In this document: positions 1 to 11,692 of the stretch, one piece after another
Numbering within the stretch: the stretch's first letter is position 1
Layout of the letters: each line of letters begins with the position of its first letter
Assembly (NCBI GenBank): GCA_963854735.1
Contig: OY978109.1
Location: 558,001-622,000 of the forward strand
Source of the DNA: Marvania coccoides
Taxonomy: Eukaryota > Chlorophyta > Trebouxiophyceae > Chlorellales > Chlorellaceae
Length of the DNA: 64,000 nucleotides
Direction of reading: 5' to 3'
The notes under the pieces: generated by a model
The model's input: the letters and a program-made list of their open reading frames with translations, nothing else
Databases searched by the model: none
What the model was told of the DNA's origin: nothing
Made by a program: the position numbers and the translations under genes

Positions 1-24
1 ACAGGCACCCCCTCTCCCTCTCAG

Positions 25-2256
25 TCGGCCTCCGGCGGCGAAATTACGCTGAAGCACGCGCAGCCGCTGCTGGCGGTCCTGCACGACCAGGCCCTGGGCA
101 GCTCCCAGCGCGCCTTCAGCGATGCCATCGAGCGACAGCTCAAGGACTGCCCGCTGGCGCCGCGGTGGCGCCTGCTGGCGGCGCTGCGGCGGTGCCTGAT
201 CCGAGCGTCTAAGGCGGAGCTGTGGTCGCTGCCGCGGCTGAGCAAGCGCGTGAAGCTGCTGGAGTTTGAGCCCTCGCACGCTGAGTCGTACAACCACTTT
301 GTTGAGCTCGTGAGGAACAACCTGCTCACCTCCGACTGGTGAGTCATCGTAGTTAGTTGGTTGGCTGGCAGTTACACCTAGTGCTAGCAGTTGTCACCGC
401 CTCTCACTACTATTGATTTAACACATTATAAATGCTTGACTAGACTGTATTTCTCCGACTGAAATGTTTCACACCAATGACCTTTTTTTTTTTTGAAAAT
501 TTACGGGCGTATTTCTCTCTTTCGCTGCTTCACCCACCTTTCTTCTACAACTAAACTCTTCGCGATCCGCAGGTACGACCCCGACCACAAGGAGAGCCTG
601 ATGGCCCCCAACAACGGCAAGCGCGCCTCCGCGCTGCTCATCAACCTCGGCAAGTCCTGCAACGTCGCCGGCAACATCGTCCTTCAAGTCGCTGGCAAAG
701 ACCTGCACGAGACGCTGCAGCTCGTCGCAGGCGCCAACGCCATGGTCGAGCCCGGTCCGCTGTCCTTTGGCGGTCCCTTTTGCCCCGCAGGCCACCCCCT
801 GGCTGCCGCTGAGGATGCCTTCCTCCGGGGGGGCTGCTGCGCGCGGGAGGGGTGTGGGAAGCGCGTGCGGGTGGTGCTGCTGACCCCCTGTGCGTGTCTG
901 GTGTGCGTGGACTGCGCGGCAAGGGACCGCCACGCCTGCCCCGTCTGCCGCCGGGGCTACACCATGCAGGTTAGTTTTTTTAAAAATACCTTCTTTCAGG
1001 GGATAGTTACTTCCTCTTTCACATTTCATAAATTCGTTCAATAAGAAGCATTCCTCAAATTTTGCTCGCAACTTTTTATTTTATTGCCTCTCACCTTCTC
1101 AAAAACTCCCCCTCAAAATTTCACGGCTGTGACATGCTTTCTTTTTTCTCTGCTGCAACGCAGTCCAAGCACGACCCGGCGCGCAAGGAGGACAACCCCC
1201 ACCCCAAGTGGGCCGTCCCGCAGGAGCTCATCGAGTGGCAGCCGGCCTATGCGCAGCTGGGCGCGCAGGGCGAGGAGGAGGGCACGTGGCAGGTGAACTG
1301 GGAAGAAACAAGCACAGACTCCAGTAAAGTGAAGTACCTGCTGCAGCGGCTGCGCACACTTGGGGCTCTCCCGCCTCCGGGGTGGGTGCCCAACGCCTGG
1401 GGGGCCGCTGCTGGCAGTTTGGCTGCAGTTTGGCCGCCCACCGAGGGCGGTCCGCCCACCAAAGCCATCGTGTTCACACTGAGCTGGGAGCACGGGAAGC
1501 TGCTGAAGCACGCGTTGAAAAAAGCGGCGCCTGATCTGTGCACCGCGCTGTACATCCACGAGAAGCAGGATGTGAAGGCGAAGGAGCTGATGCGGTTCCG
1601 ACACGACCCCAGGTGCGGGGTGCTGCTGATGGACGAGAGCGGCGCCCTGGGGCTGGATCTTTCTTTTGTACAACACGTGTTTCTGATGGAGCCCATCCCC
1701 AACAAGTCTCTGGAGGAGCAGGTCAGTTTGATTGACGTTTTTGTGGTGTTTTTTACTTTTTTCCCTTCAAAACCTGTCTGAATCTCTCTCAGTTTTCAAC
1801 TGCTGAACACTCGAGATACAACGGACTAGTATTTTATTCATGTTGTGTCCTAATTATGTTTGTGAACCCCTCTCTTTACGTTCTTTCTTCCTTTCCTTTC
1901 TTCAGGTAGTTTCTCGGGCCCACCGCATGGGGGCCAAGAGCGAGGTTTTCGTGGAGGTGCTGGCCATGCGCGGCACCGTGGAGGAGGAAATGGTGCGGCG
2001 GAACGGCGACCTGGGCGGGCGGGCGAAGGAAGAAAGCGGAGCGGCGGCAGCAGCGGCAGAATTGAAAAAGGAGGCGGTGAAAGAGGAGGAGGTTGGTGGC
2101 AGCTCTTCTGGCGATTGTGGTGTGAGGGAGGCGGAGGCGGAGCTGCGGCGGCAGGACCGGCAGGAGGCAGTGAAGCGGATGGACCGCAATGCCTACCTGC
2201 TGTCTCTGCGACCGGTAGCGAGCGCTGAGGAGAGAGGGAAGAGCATTCGATGCTAA
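25..2256 (+). CDS. SNF2-family helicase with RING-like insert (At3g54460-like), 3' part
   Basis: Predicted DNA-dependent ATPase/chromatin remodeller; only the C-terminal ~539 residues are in the window and the gene continues upstream. Exons 25-338, 573-969, 1164-1721 and 1906-2256 keep phase at every junction. The first exon is the end of helicase lobe 1 (TSDWYDPDHKESL). Exon 2 carries a Cys/His cluster (CVDCAARDRHACPVC) that looks like a RING-type E3 module between the lobes. Exon 3 is helicase lobe 2: motif IV (KAIVFTLSWEHGKLL) and motif V (DESGALGLDLSFVQHVFLME). Exon 4 has motif VI (VVSRAHRMGAK) and ETLAMRG-like text, then an acidic low-complexity tail. The DES...LGLDLS and EEQVVSRAHRMG combination is typical of the plant F-box/SNF2 protein At3g54460; its F-box would lie outside this window. 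The tail is rich in E, A and K and looks disordered. Family is confident; cellular role is not known from sequence. Confidence 0.85.
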
Positions 2257-3415
2257 ATTTATCGCGTTAAAAGTATCAAACAACTTGGGTTCTTATAACT
2301 GTGTGGTCTTTCTGTATTAATGGTGCCAGTGAAGAATCCGTGATCATGACCATGCATGTGTTTTTATGCTTACAAAAATTAAGGTTGGGTTTAATTATTG
2401 TACGTATGAACGTATGTAGACTGAAATAAAAAGCGCAGACTGAAGTAAAAAGCGCAGACTGAAATAAAAAAATAGTGATGAGAGGAAAAGAAACAAAGAA
2501 TCCCAAAACAAAAATGAAAACTCGGTGGTATTATTCATTGTTCATTGGTAATCTGTTCTTCTAGTAGTAAGTGGTAGACAAGAGTAAGATGCAAAAAGGG
2601 GAGGGCACAGCACCATTTTTTAAAATTCTTTTTCTCCCCCACTCAACGAGAATGCTGTTGAGCCTGCATGCAAGTAGTCCACTACAAGCAAGAAGACAGG
2701 GATACAAGAAAGAATTGCCGATAAATGCTCACCACAATTGAGGGAAGAGTCGGACGCCGAGGGAAAAAAAAACAAAAAAAAATGCATTTCGTGTTTTAAA
2801 GAGAAGAAAAAAGGACACTCCAGAACTTGGAAGACAATCAGGCTCTCTTAAAAAAAAGACTTTGTGAATAACTTGAGAGCCGCATTTGTTACGGTACATG
2901 ACTAGAAATAAATTCAAAGAAAGGAAACGATTCTTCCATTTTTTTAATGGAAATGTATAAAGATAGAAAGAAACACTGTATAAATCGCCCCTAAACCCTC
3001 GTCAGAGGAAGAGAACAAACCAAAAGAAAGGAGTGTAGTCTTTCGGGGGATTGAGCTCGGCAGAAGTATGAAGAAAAGACTGATCGGGAAAGGAGAAAAA
3101 AGAGCAGGAGAGTGCACCAATTGTATTGGATCAGGCATCATTTGTTGTTGGTCGAAAGAAGAGCAACATTAAAATATAGTGATGTGTGTGAAGAATCAGA
3201 GTCTTTTGTTGTAAAAAACAGGAAGAGTAACATTCGAGAGGGGGGAAAGGAGAAAAAAACTGGCTTTATATTTATATATATTGTGCTGTGCTGAGATACG
3301 GACAGATGGGATATCCCAGTAGGGACATAGCAGAACTCCCAGCAGCTCGGTCCATGCATAGTCAATGGCAGCGGCAGCGGGTACGAAAGAGGCTCTCTGC
3401 GCCTACCTTTTCAAT
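2257..3415. other. gene-free stretch between convergent genes
   Basis: This AT-rich stretch lies between the 3' ends of the SNF2-like gene and the SBP gene. It presumably holds both 3' UTRs. I see no coding homology on either strand; open frames here are short and low complexity. It contains one short tandem repeat, listed separately. Confidence 0.6.
2418..2470. repeat. short tandem repeat, about 19-bp unit
   Basis: Nearly three copies of a 19-bp unit (cagactgaaataaaaagcg) follow each other with one substitution in the middle copy. The array is in the 3' flank of the SNF2-like gene. No function is suggested. Confidence 0.75.
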
Positions 3416-4817
3416 TTAGCCGCCTTTTTCTGCCTCGCTGCCATTGGCGGTGGCAGCTTCCTGGGAAGACGAGGCGTAGCCTCCGCCTCTTGCGGCCAGC
3501 AGCTGCACCTTCAGAGCCTCCACTGCCGCCAGAAGGTCTGCAGGCGGCGGTAAAACCTCCTGCAACGCCTCCTGCGGAGGTGGCGGTGCCGCCAGATTGG
3601 ATTGCAGCGGTGGCAGCTCTGGCGGCGGCACTGATGACACATTGCCCTGCGCCGTCATCAGCAGCTGCATGCACTGCATCAGCATTGTGTTCGCGTCCAC
3701 GGGCGGCGGCGGCCGCGGCGGCAGCCCGCCGGCCGCTGCCACCACAATCAACGCCGCTGCAGCGGATACCGCGTCATCCGTGAGCCCCAGGCCCCCCGCG
3801 GCGGCCTGCACCTGCACGCTCGCTTGGTACGAGTTCACCAGCGCTGGGGCGGAGCGCCAAGGGGCGCTGCCTGGCGGTTCCACGAACCGAACTGGCTGCG
3901 GCCGTACCAGCTGGTTCTGAAACGACTCCGCTAGGGATGCCCCGCCGTGTGTGGCCCCCGGAAACGTCCGGAAACCGCTGCCGCTCGCCAAAGACGGCTG
4001 CTGCTGCTGCTGGTAGTGTTGATCGTGGTAGTTTGGCTGCTGCTGCTGCACCTGCTGGGGCACACGATTGACGTAGCCACCCTGCTGCGGCTCGCCGTAG
4101 CCCTGCTCCTGCAGCCGTGCGGGGGGCTTTGTGGACCGCCGCTGCCGCGCCGCTGCCGCCTCGGCCATGGCCTCGCTCTTGGCTCGGGCGTGGGCCTCTC
4201 GCCGGCGAGCGGCGTGACGGTCCAGCCGGTCGCGGCAGGTCCGCATGAGCCCGTCGAAGAGAGCGACGTCCTCAAACTTCCCGCACTGCAATGTGGAATG
4301 GGCAACTCGGGTTGGCTTCCACCCAGTGGATGGTGTGGTTGCCGGGAAAAGGGCAACCCGGAAGCGGACGCTGGAAAATATGGGGTGTGTGTTTGGGGGA
4401 AGGCGCATTCATGGTGCCACCGCTTTGTTTTCTCTCACCTGCTGGCAGAAGCGTAAAGCTTGGCCATTGATTTCAACTCGCTCCTTGCTGGCGCAATGGG
4501 CGCAGCACCGATACCTCTACAGCAGCAAAAGGGTTGCATTGAGAGCGTGAATACCCCCACTTGCGGCTTGGCATTTGTCGCATTTGAAAGACGACGCAAA
4601 AAAAGCCCCTGTATATCGGCCCTTCAAAACTTGCCTGATAATACGTCCGCTGTCCAGCCAGGCTCATCCCACAGAGCTTGCACACACGGTTCACCTTTTT
4701 CACACCCCTACGTCCCCCAACCCGCTCTTCCTCGCCCGTTTGTTTTCCTGCATTTCCCCCACCTCCCTCGGGAGGCGTTTCCCCACGGTCCATTCCCTGC
4801 CCCAAGCGCAACCCCAC
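3416..4817 (-). CDS. divergent SBP-box transcription factor
   Basis: Nuclear DNA-binding protein of the green-lineage SBP (SQUAMOSA promoter-binding) family, 376 aa. Exons 4817-4635, 4516-4439 and 4285-3416 join in phase 0. Intron 1 is GC-AG (GCAAGT donor), intron 2 GT-AG. The SBP domain spans all three exons, residues ~46-116: VCKLCGMSLAGQRTYYQ, then RYRCCAHC, RFCQQ, CGKFEDVALFDGLMRTC, and the basic RLDRHAARRR nuclear-localisation end. Odd points: the first Cys pair is C-x2-C rather than C-x4-C, and the His expected after FCQQCxxF is Glu, so one ligand of the second zinc site seems lost. The rest (~260 aa) is Q-, A- and P-rich low complexity. The start is the first in-frame ATG upstream of the domain. 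Recognition rests on the spliced domain; no single exon shows it well. Confidence 0.75.
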
Positions 4818-5739
4818 CCGTTCGAAAATAAATAAAACTTATAATTAGGGTGAGTGTCCGTGGCGTACATGAGAAATGGAAGCGATGAAGATGTATAGCC
4901 CTGTAGGAAAAGAAGCTACCAGGCCAGCATTTCATTTCCGGGGCCCCGTGGGCTGCACACACCCTTTTATACTGTAGGTAGTTCGATGGATTGCGTGCAA
5001 AGCAGCCGGGGCGACGATCGCATACGAGCGTACAGAAAAATATCTCCTCCTGAGGCGGGACCGACCGGTTTATTTTCTTTGGCTTCTACAGTGCCGTATA
5101 CCACCTTACTTTGATGATTTGTTTTGAATGGGTGGAGGCTTGCCGGACCCGAACAGTTCAACCAAAAATGTATACTAAGTATGGCTCTCTCGGTTGTCAA
5201 GAAGATTTCAAGCTGGTCGAGAAGGATGGACAAGAGATATGGGCAGGGATGATGCATACATGCTCTCTCAAGTTGCCATTGCGCCGCACAGCCGTCGTTG
5301 TCACAGTTCAGCAGACTTTCGATTTTTCAAATCTTGTTTCCAAAACGAAGAAACACAGGGAACCAGGCATGAAGCGCACTGAAGATGGTCGCAACATAGT
5401 AGCAATGCGTCCAGGGAGTCGTTACAACCCTGCAGGCCCCAGCAAATTCAACTTTTCAAGGTCTTTTTAACCCACCCCTCTGCTATTTTTTCATATGCTA
5501 TTCTATGTCTAAAATCTCCTCAAAAATTTACACGTACGATAATGAATTGTCCTCAAAACCAAATAATGGGCCACAGACTCACGAAGAGTCCCAGCCTTTC
5601 GCTCCTCTATAAAAATTGTCTCCACACAACCTCTGCTACATCAAAAATATAAATTTCCTGACCGACGCATAAAATTCTTTGCTCCTTCTCCTCACGGCGA
5701 CCCGGCCCTCCAAATCAGCTACGCTGTATAACCAACTGT
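4818..5739. other. gene-free stretch upstream of SBP gene and downstream of psaN
   Basis: This should contain the promoter of the SBP gene and the 3' UTR of psaN. A 119-codon open frame at 5111-5470 (+) has no recognisable motif and the base composition of non-coding DNA, so I do not call it. Confidence 0.5.
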
Positions 5740-6561
5740 TTACTGGTTCTTCTGGGGGATGGAGATCTTGCTGGCGCACTTGCCGGCGTCCTTCCCAGAG
5801 CACTCCAGCTTGGCGTCATCAGCGATGTAAGCGACGTCGCCAGCATAGATGCCGACGTCACAGCCCAGCACGTTCTGCACACAAAGTAGAGCAAAATCCA
5901 CGATTTAAACCAGCATCGTTACAGCATTATTTCATTCATGAAGTTCCCAGAGAAACCCCCCCAACATTTTTTTGGAAACCGTCGAAACCTGGAATTACTG
6001 ACTGATGCATAGTATTCCCTTTCAGTTAGTCATTAGGGAGACTTACCGCGGGGAATTTGCAGGTGCCGTCGGTCACGGTGCGGGACCGCGCAAAGTTGGC
6101 GTAAGAAGTGGCCAGACGCTGCTTGTTGTGCAGCTCGGCGTTGGCGACAGACTTGGCCTGCAGGTCGGAGACCAGATCGGCGTGGGCGGCGGGCACGCTC
6201 ACGGCGACGGCAGCGGCCAGGGCGGCGGCCAGGCTGAGGGCCTTGCGTCCGGTCTCCTGCATCTGGCACACGGCCACGGTGCGAGTGGCGCGGGTCTGCA
6301 CCTGGGCGCGGGTCTGGAGCTTGGCGCTGCATTGAAATACGTGGATGAAGGAGGAGGGAAAAGGGTGGCGGTGAGCTAGGCTGATAATTTTGCGAGACAA
6401 AAATGTAAAGACTCGCGCCGGCACTAACGGAACCCATCTCAGTGTCTATGGGTATCTGATCAGTGCTCCATCAAACTACGAGAGATTTGATGATCGATTT
6501 TATGTTGTTTTCTCGCGTCGCTCTCTCACCCGGTGAAGGCGGTAGCGGTGAAAGCGGCCAT
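5740..6561 (-). CDS. psaN: photosystem I subunit PsaN precursor
   Basis: Luminal peripheral subunit of photosystem I that helps plastocyanin docking. Exons 6561-6530, 6326-6047 and 5874-5740 join with matching phases to a 148-aa precursor, close to the family's usual length. Residues 1-~60 form a bipartite leader: a stromal-targeting part rich in A, T and R (MAAFTATAFTG), then a thylakoid signal with twin charge and a hydrophobic core (GRKALSLAAALAAAVAVSV) and a cleavage site near AHA. The mature part matches PsaN: LHNKQRLATSYANFARSRTV, CKFPANVLGC and the C-terminal LECSGKDAGKC. The four conserved cysteines are present. The usual C-terminal VFWKW is replaced by a short ISIPQKNQ end. The start is the first ATG and gives a clean leader. 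Confidence 0.93.
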
Positions 6562-6838
6562 TTCGATTTAGATTTGGGGACGAGCTAAAGCGAGATCGAG
6601 CGAAAAAAACAGCGTTCAGCTCGAAAATTTTTCGAGATAAACATCGAAATCCGGTTGGAAGAAAGCAGAGCTGCATGAACGTTTTTTTTGCCGTCCTCTA
6701 GCTTTAAAGTACCTCATGACGGGGCAGCAAGGTGGCAGTAAGGTGCACCAGCCGAGCCCGCTCAAAAAAGAATCCTGTCGTCTGCCACATTCAGCTCTTG
6801 CAAAGCAACGAATTATTCTCGTGGCCACGCTGAAATCG

Positions 6839-6873
6839 AGCTCCTGGGCTCGATATATCGCAGCCCAGGAGCT
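6839..6873. repeat. perfect 12-bp inverted repeat (hairpin)
   Basis: Arms agctcctgggct and agcccaggagct pair perfectly around an 11-nt spacer that itself holds the palindrome cgatatatcg. It lies about 280 bp upstream of the psaN start, in the 3' flank of the MDP1-like gene. It might be a regulatory palindrome or a foldback remnant. Confidence 0.7.
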
Positions 6874-7080
6874 GCAGCATCCGTAGCCCCATAACCTTAT
6901 TTCTGTCCAGGCCGCTGCAGCTCCTGCAGTGAGAACAAGCAGTCCCTGTTTCCTAGTAATTTTTACAAACGCTGAAATACCAAAGGCTGCTCTTTTATAG
7001 TCATTCAAATGCTAATCAAATAAAGGGAATACAAAAGAATGAATTTATTTATTTACTAACATCAATATTATTTTTGGCTT

Positions 7081-8163
7081 TTACCAGTACCGGCCGCCCT
7101 TTGACATTATGGCCAGCTTGGGTTTCTCCCCCTTTCGCCTGGCCTCTGTGGCCGCCGCAAACGCCTCCAGTCCCTTGCTCCAGATCTCGTTGGCCATTCC
7201 TCGGGGGCAGTGCACACTGACCACTCCTGTGGGGGCCACATCGCTGATATTCCAGCTCTGGAAAGAAAGAAGGCAAACATTGGGGACATGCGTTAAAAAA
7301 AAATGGCAGGAAAACAGGGGAAATCCTATAATTCTGTAATTTTTTTACCTCGTTGTCGAAAAACAACATCTCCTCGTAGTAAATGCCAGTGCGCTCATGT
7401 ATTCTTCGAAAGTGTGTCTTCTTGCCGCCGGGGTAGATCTCCTGCTCCTGGCCAATATCGTACATGCTCACACCTGGAAACAAAGAAATAATCATTGCCG
7501 TAGGGTGAAATTATGTGGCCATATTTGTGGAGAGCATGAAAGCGAGAAGCTATCTTGTGTTCTAGAAGGTGAAATAAAAGACGAGAGTGAAAAAATAACT
7601 CGCGAAAAAATTCGCCTTAAATTCAACGCAGCATTAATTACTCTTTATGAAGCAGCTCATCATTAAAGAAAAAAACTGTACCTGGGGAGATGGAAAACAG
7701 CTTCAGGCAGCTGTCAGCCCACTTGGGGTGCTCAGTCCTGCTCACGTACGCAACGATAGTGTCCCGCCAGCGCTCCTCCGTTGCCAGCTCCCTCAAAATC
7801 TCCCTGGAAGCGCCCATGAGGGTGACGCGGTCCCCAGAGCCGTCCAACACGCAGTGGGGGTCATTCTTGGCGAGCTTAAAGGGCGGACCGGAGAGCTCGT
7901 ACATTTCAGGACTCCTATCAGTGAGAAGGAAACGCAATGGCAGGGACGGTGGATGGGTACTGGTCCAGAACAGCCCCCATTATATACTAATATAATAAGG
8001 GGAAAATATAAGGAAATGTACGGAAGTAGTAGGAAGAATGATAGAGTGGAAGAAATGCCCCTCAACACTGAGAAATTAGCCCCCATAGCAGTGCCGCTCA
8101 CCAGAGCGTTGCATCGAGGTCAAAAGCAATCAGCTTAGGCAGCTGGCTGGGGCTCTGCGCCAT
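7081..8163 (-). CDS. MDP1-like HAD phosphatase
   Basis: Magnesium-dependent phosphatase-1 type HAD hydrolase, ~198 aa; members dephosphorylate phosphotyrosine or sugar phosphates, and the algal substrate is unknown. Exons 8163-8102, 7914-7682, 7473-7349 and 7257-7081, all GT-AG and phase-consistent. HAD motif I is IAFDLDATLW (nucleophile Asp then acid Asp) near residue 14. Motif II is VAYVSRTEHPKWADSCL. The third exon has MYDIGQEQEIYPGGKKTHF with the conserved Lys, and EEMLFFDNE, the motif III acid cluster (FFDDE in most members). The end is GGRYW. The ATG at 8163 gives the usual MDP1 length; an in-frame ATG at 8307 would add 48 residues without obvious targeting character, so the shorter start is preferred. 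Confidence 0.88.
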
Positions 8164-8533
8164 CGAGCTACTGCGGAAAGCCTTGCTTGGCTTGGTGGCG
8201 TAGGCAATGGAGCTGCCTCGCGGCTGCACGTCGATGTGGTTGGTTTTATGGATTCTTTGAAAATCTGAAAGTCGAGGTGTGGATGGCCCGTGCCGAGTCC
8301 AGCGCATTTAATGGCCTATAACCGGCGGGTTTCTTGTATTTCCGTCTATATTTAACCTTTTGGAAAATATCGCTGGGCGCAAAGCGAAATTGACGGTTCA
8401 GCGCCTCACCAGCCGCCTTTTGGCCGTTCTTAAAGGAAAATTGGAAACCAGCCATTCATTCTAGATTTCGCTATTTTGTGAGTGCTGCTCAATATCTCGT
8501 ACATTGGCACCGCTGGCGATCCGACGCTTTGTT

Positions 8534-11500
8534 ATGACGGCCCTTTCAGCGGCCAGCGGAATTGCAGGCCAAAGCCTCGCTTTACCCACCACCACCCGTG
8601 TGGTGCGTTCCTCCGCCTTTTCCCGCGTTTCCCTGCGCCAATTTTGCGTCGCCCGCCCCACCGGGCTCGCCCCCCTTCGTGGCCTCGTTGCATCTCGCTG
8701 CCAGTCCAACGACTCCCCTCCACAATGGCGCGCCCACAGCTCGGTACGTTGCCCAATCCTCGTTTAGCTCACCACAACAACCACAATGTGCCACTGCTCC
8801 GCGGCTGGCGGCCCACTTTTTTCCTCGCATGTCACTAATTTCCGATCTCCCTGTGCGCTTTTCCTCCTCCTACAGGCTGCGGCTGAGGCCATGGTCGACC
8901 CCGAGGTCACCCCCGAGTCCGTGGCCAACCTCGAGCGCCTGGTGGACGAGGCCGCCCTCTCCGAGGACGCCTCCCCCGCCGTCGCCGCCATGACGGCCGC
9001 TGCCGATGACTTCTCCGCCGAGGCGGAGACCGACGACGAGCCCTTCACCTTCGCCAGTCTTTTCACCGACGAGAGCGATAACGAGAGCGACGAGGTGGTC
9101 GACGAGGCCCTCCTGGTTGTCAACTGTGGTCTATCAGACATCACCGTTCAAGCCTTGGAGGACCGCGGCATCAAGGCCCTGTTCCCCATCCAGAAGATGG
9201 TGTTCGAGCCCGCGTCCCAAGGCAAGGACCTCATCGCCCGCGCCAAGACCGGCTCCGGCAAGACCCTGGCTTTTGCCCTCCCCGTGGTGGAGAAAATCAT
9301 GGCGGCTCGCCCCAACGCGCGCGCCGACCGCGGCAGGGCCCCGTTGTGCCTGGTGCTGGCCCCCACCCGCGAGCTGGCCAAGCAGGTGGAGCGCGAAATC
9401 GCCACCGTGGCCCCCAAGCTGTTCACGGGGTGCTATTACGGAGGCGCTCCCATCGGTAACCAGCTAAGGGAGCTGCGTGGAGGAGTGGATGTGGTGGTGG
9501 GCACCCCCGGGCGCATCATCGACCTCATCGACCAGAACGCGCTGGACCTGTCCCAGGTTAGTGTACACACAATAATATGAAAACTGCCCTCATTTTGGTG
9601 TGATTTTGGCACGCCGCAGTCTGCCAGCCCTGGTTGCTTTTTTTTTTCATACCGCCTGGGGGTCTGAGGTGAAGCGCGTGCGACAGAGATGCTGTTCTTG
9701 GACTGCCGTCTTTAATTCAGCCGTCCTCGCACCCAACAAATCCTCTCATTTGTTGTTCTCGGCGGGAAAGCATCCAGCCCTACGAGGGGCGGCACAGTTC
9801 ATTTCGCCTCCCTCTTTCTTCTTCTTTTATCCCTTTCCACGCATTCGCCCTCTTTTCCCCCACCAATTACGTATATTTTCCCCCACCAATTACGTATATT
9901 TTTCTTCATTTTCCACCTGTTTGCTCACAACACCGCTCCTTTTGCATTTCTTTTTTCAGGTGCGTTTCGTGGTGCTGGACGAGGCCGACCAGATGCTCAA
10001 CGTGGGCTTCGAGCAGGACGTCGAGAACATCCTCAACAACGTCCCCGATGAGCGCCAGACCCTCCTCTTCTCCGCCACAGTCCCGCGCTGGGTCAAGAAG
10101 CTGGTCAAGCAGTACCTCAACGACCCCGTCACCGTGGACCTCGTGGGCGAGGGCCAGTCCGGCAAGATGCCCGACAGCATCACCGCGCTGGCGGTGCAGA
10201 TCACGGACGCCTGCCGCCGCTCAGTCTTGGTGGACCTCCTCACCGTCTACTCTGAGAACGGCAAAGCCATCGTGTTCACGCAGACCAAGCGCGACGCGGA
10301 CGAGGTGGCCGCCGCGGTGGCGCTCACCATCCCGTGCGAGCCGCTGCATGGCGACATGTCGCAGTCGGAGCGGGAGCGCGTGATGGCCAGCTTCCGTGCA
10401 GGTCGCACTAACGTGCTGGTGGCCACCGACGTGGCTGCCCGCGGGCTGGACATCCCTGACGTGGACGTCGTGGTGCATTACGAGCTGCCCCGCGACCCCG
10501 AGGCGTTCCTGCACCGCAGCGGGCGCACCGGCCGCGCCGGCCGCAAGGGGACCGCCATTGCGATGTACTCTGCACATGAGATTGGGTACTTCAAGCGCAT
10601 CATCAGGGAGACGGAGACCACCGACGTGAAGGTGGTGTCTGTGCCCTCGCCGCAGCAGGTGGTGGAGGCCGCAGCCAAGCAGGTCAGTTGTTACTTTATA
10701 ATGTATACCGTATAATTCTTTTCGCCTCAAAATTTCCAAGATTTCTAATCCTATTACCCCCCCCCCCCTTTTCCCTTTCTTTTCAGGTCATGTACCGCCT
10801 GGACGGCGTCGACGACGAGGTCCGCGCTTACTTCGCGCCCGTCGCCCGCACCGTGCTGTCCTCCAGGGACCCCCAGGCTGCCCTTGAGGTGGCGCTGGCG
10901 GCCCTTTCCGGCATTAAAACCGTGCCCGAGCCGCGCTCCCTGCTGACCATGCAGGAGGGCTACGTGACTCTGGAGCTGATGTCCGCCCCCGGGCGCATCG
11001 CGCGCCCCGGCAACGTCACCGCCATCGTGGCCCGACTGACGGGATCCCAAGATGCGGCGTCGGCGGTGGGAAAGATTCGCATGCTGGACGGCGAGGGCGG
11101 GCAGCAGGGCGCGGCGTTTGACGTGCCCAAGGCTGTGGCGCAAGAGATCATGGCGAAGTCAGAGGAGTTGAACCAGCGGGGAGTGAGCCTTCGTAAGCTC
11201 ACCGAGCTGCCGGCTGAGGAGGGGCTGTATGACGCCCGTGGTGGGCGTGGTGGGTACAGGGACCGCGGCGACGGCGACTTCTTTGAGCGGAGGAGGCAAG
11301 GAGGCAACGGCGGCCGCTTCGGCGGCGGCGGCGGCCGGGGCGGCGGCCGCTTTGGCGGCGGCGGTGGTGGTGGCTACGGCGACCGCAAGAAGTCGTACTC
11401 CGACCGTGGCAGCAGCGGTGGTGGCGGCAGCAGGTACGGCGGTGGCGGCGGCGGCTACGAGAAGCGCGGCAGCTATGGCGGTGGCGGCGGCGGTGGCGGC

Positions 11501-11692
11501 AGCTATGGCGGCGATCGCTTTGAGAAGCGCAGCGGCGGCGGCGATCGCTTTGAGAAACGTGGAGGGGACCGCTTTGAGAAGCGCGCCGGCGGTAGCAGCG
11601 GCGGCGGCGCCGACCGCGGGTGGGATTTCAATGACGGTGCCAAGCGCAGCACCGGCGGCGGCAGCAAGTCCTTCGACACCGAGGCCTGGTAA
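8534..11692 (+). CDS. plastid DEAD-box RNA helicase, RH3-like with GUCT and RGG tail
   Basis: ATP-dependent RNA helicase; plant RH3 acts in plastid group II intron splicing and 50S ribosome assembly. Exons 8534-8743, 8876-9556, 9960-10682 and 10787-11692 join in phase 0 to 839 aa. Exon 1 is a transit peptide (MTALSAASGIAGQSLALPTT, rich in S/A/R). All core motifs are visible: Q motif FPIQ, Walker A AKTGSGKT, APTRELAKQ, TPGR, VLDEADQM, FSAT, HGDMSQSER, ATDVAARGLD and HRSGRTGRAGR. After the core comes a GUCT-like domain (exon 4, starting VMYRLDGVDDEV), then ~150 residues of Gly/Arg repeats with recurring RFEKR and GGGG blocks, an RNA-binding RGG region. The chosen ATG follows a non-ATG open stretch. 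Plant RH3 is ~750 aa; the extra length is in the Gly-rich tail. Confidence 0.92.
9853..9898. repeat. 23-bp tandem duplication inside an intron
   Basis: Two exact copies of ttttcccccaccaattac plus gtata lie back to back in the second intron of the RH3-like gene, ~60 bp before the acceptor. They add an extra pyrimidine tract. Confidence 0.85.

Noticed and set aside
5111..5470. 119-codon plus-strand ORF between the SBP gene and psaN
   Set aside because: No motif, biased neither to coding GC nor to a family I know, and in a likely promoter/3' UTR region.
8504..8533. Start of the RH3-like helicase ten codons further upstream
   Set aside because: The codon there is TTG, not ATG; the first ATG is at 8534.
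11270..11620. Gly/Arg repeat region as a separate repeat element
   Set aside because: It is in frame with the helicase and is the usual RGG tail of such proteins.
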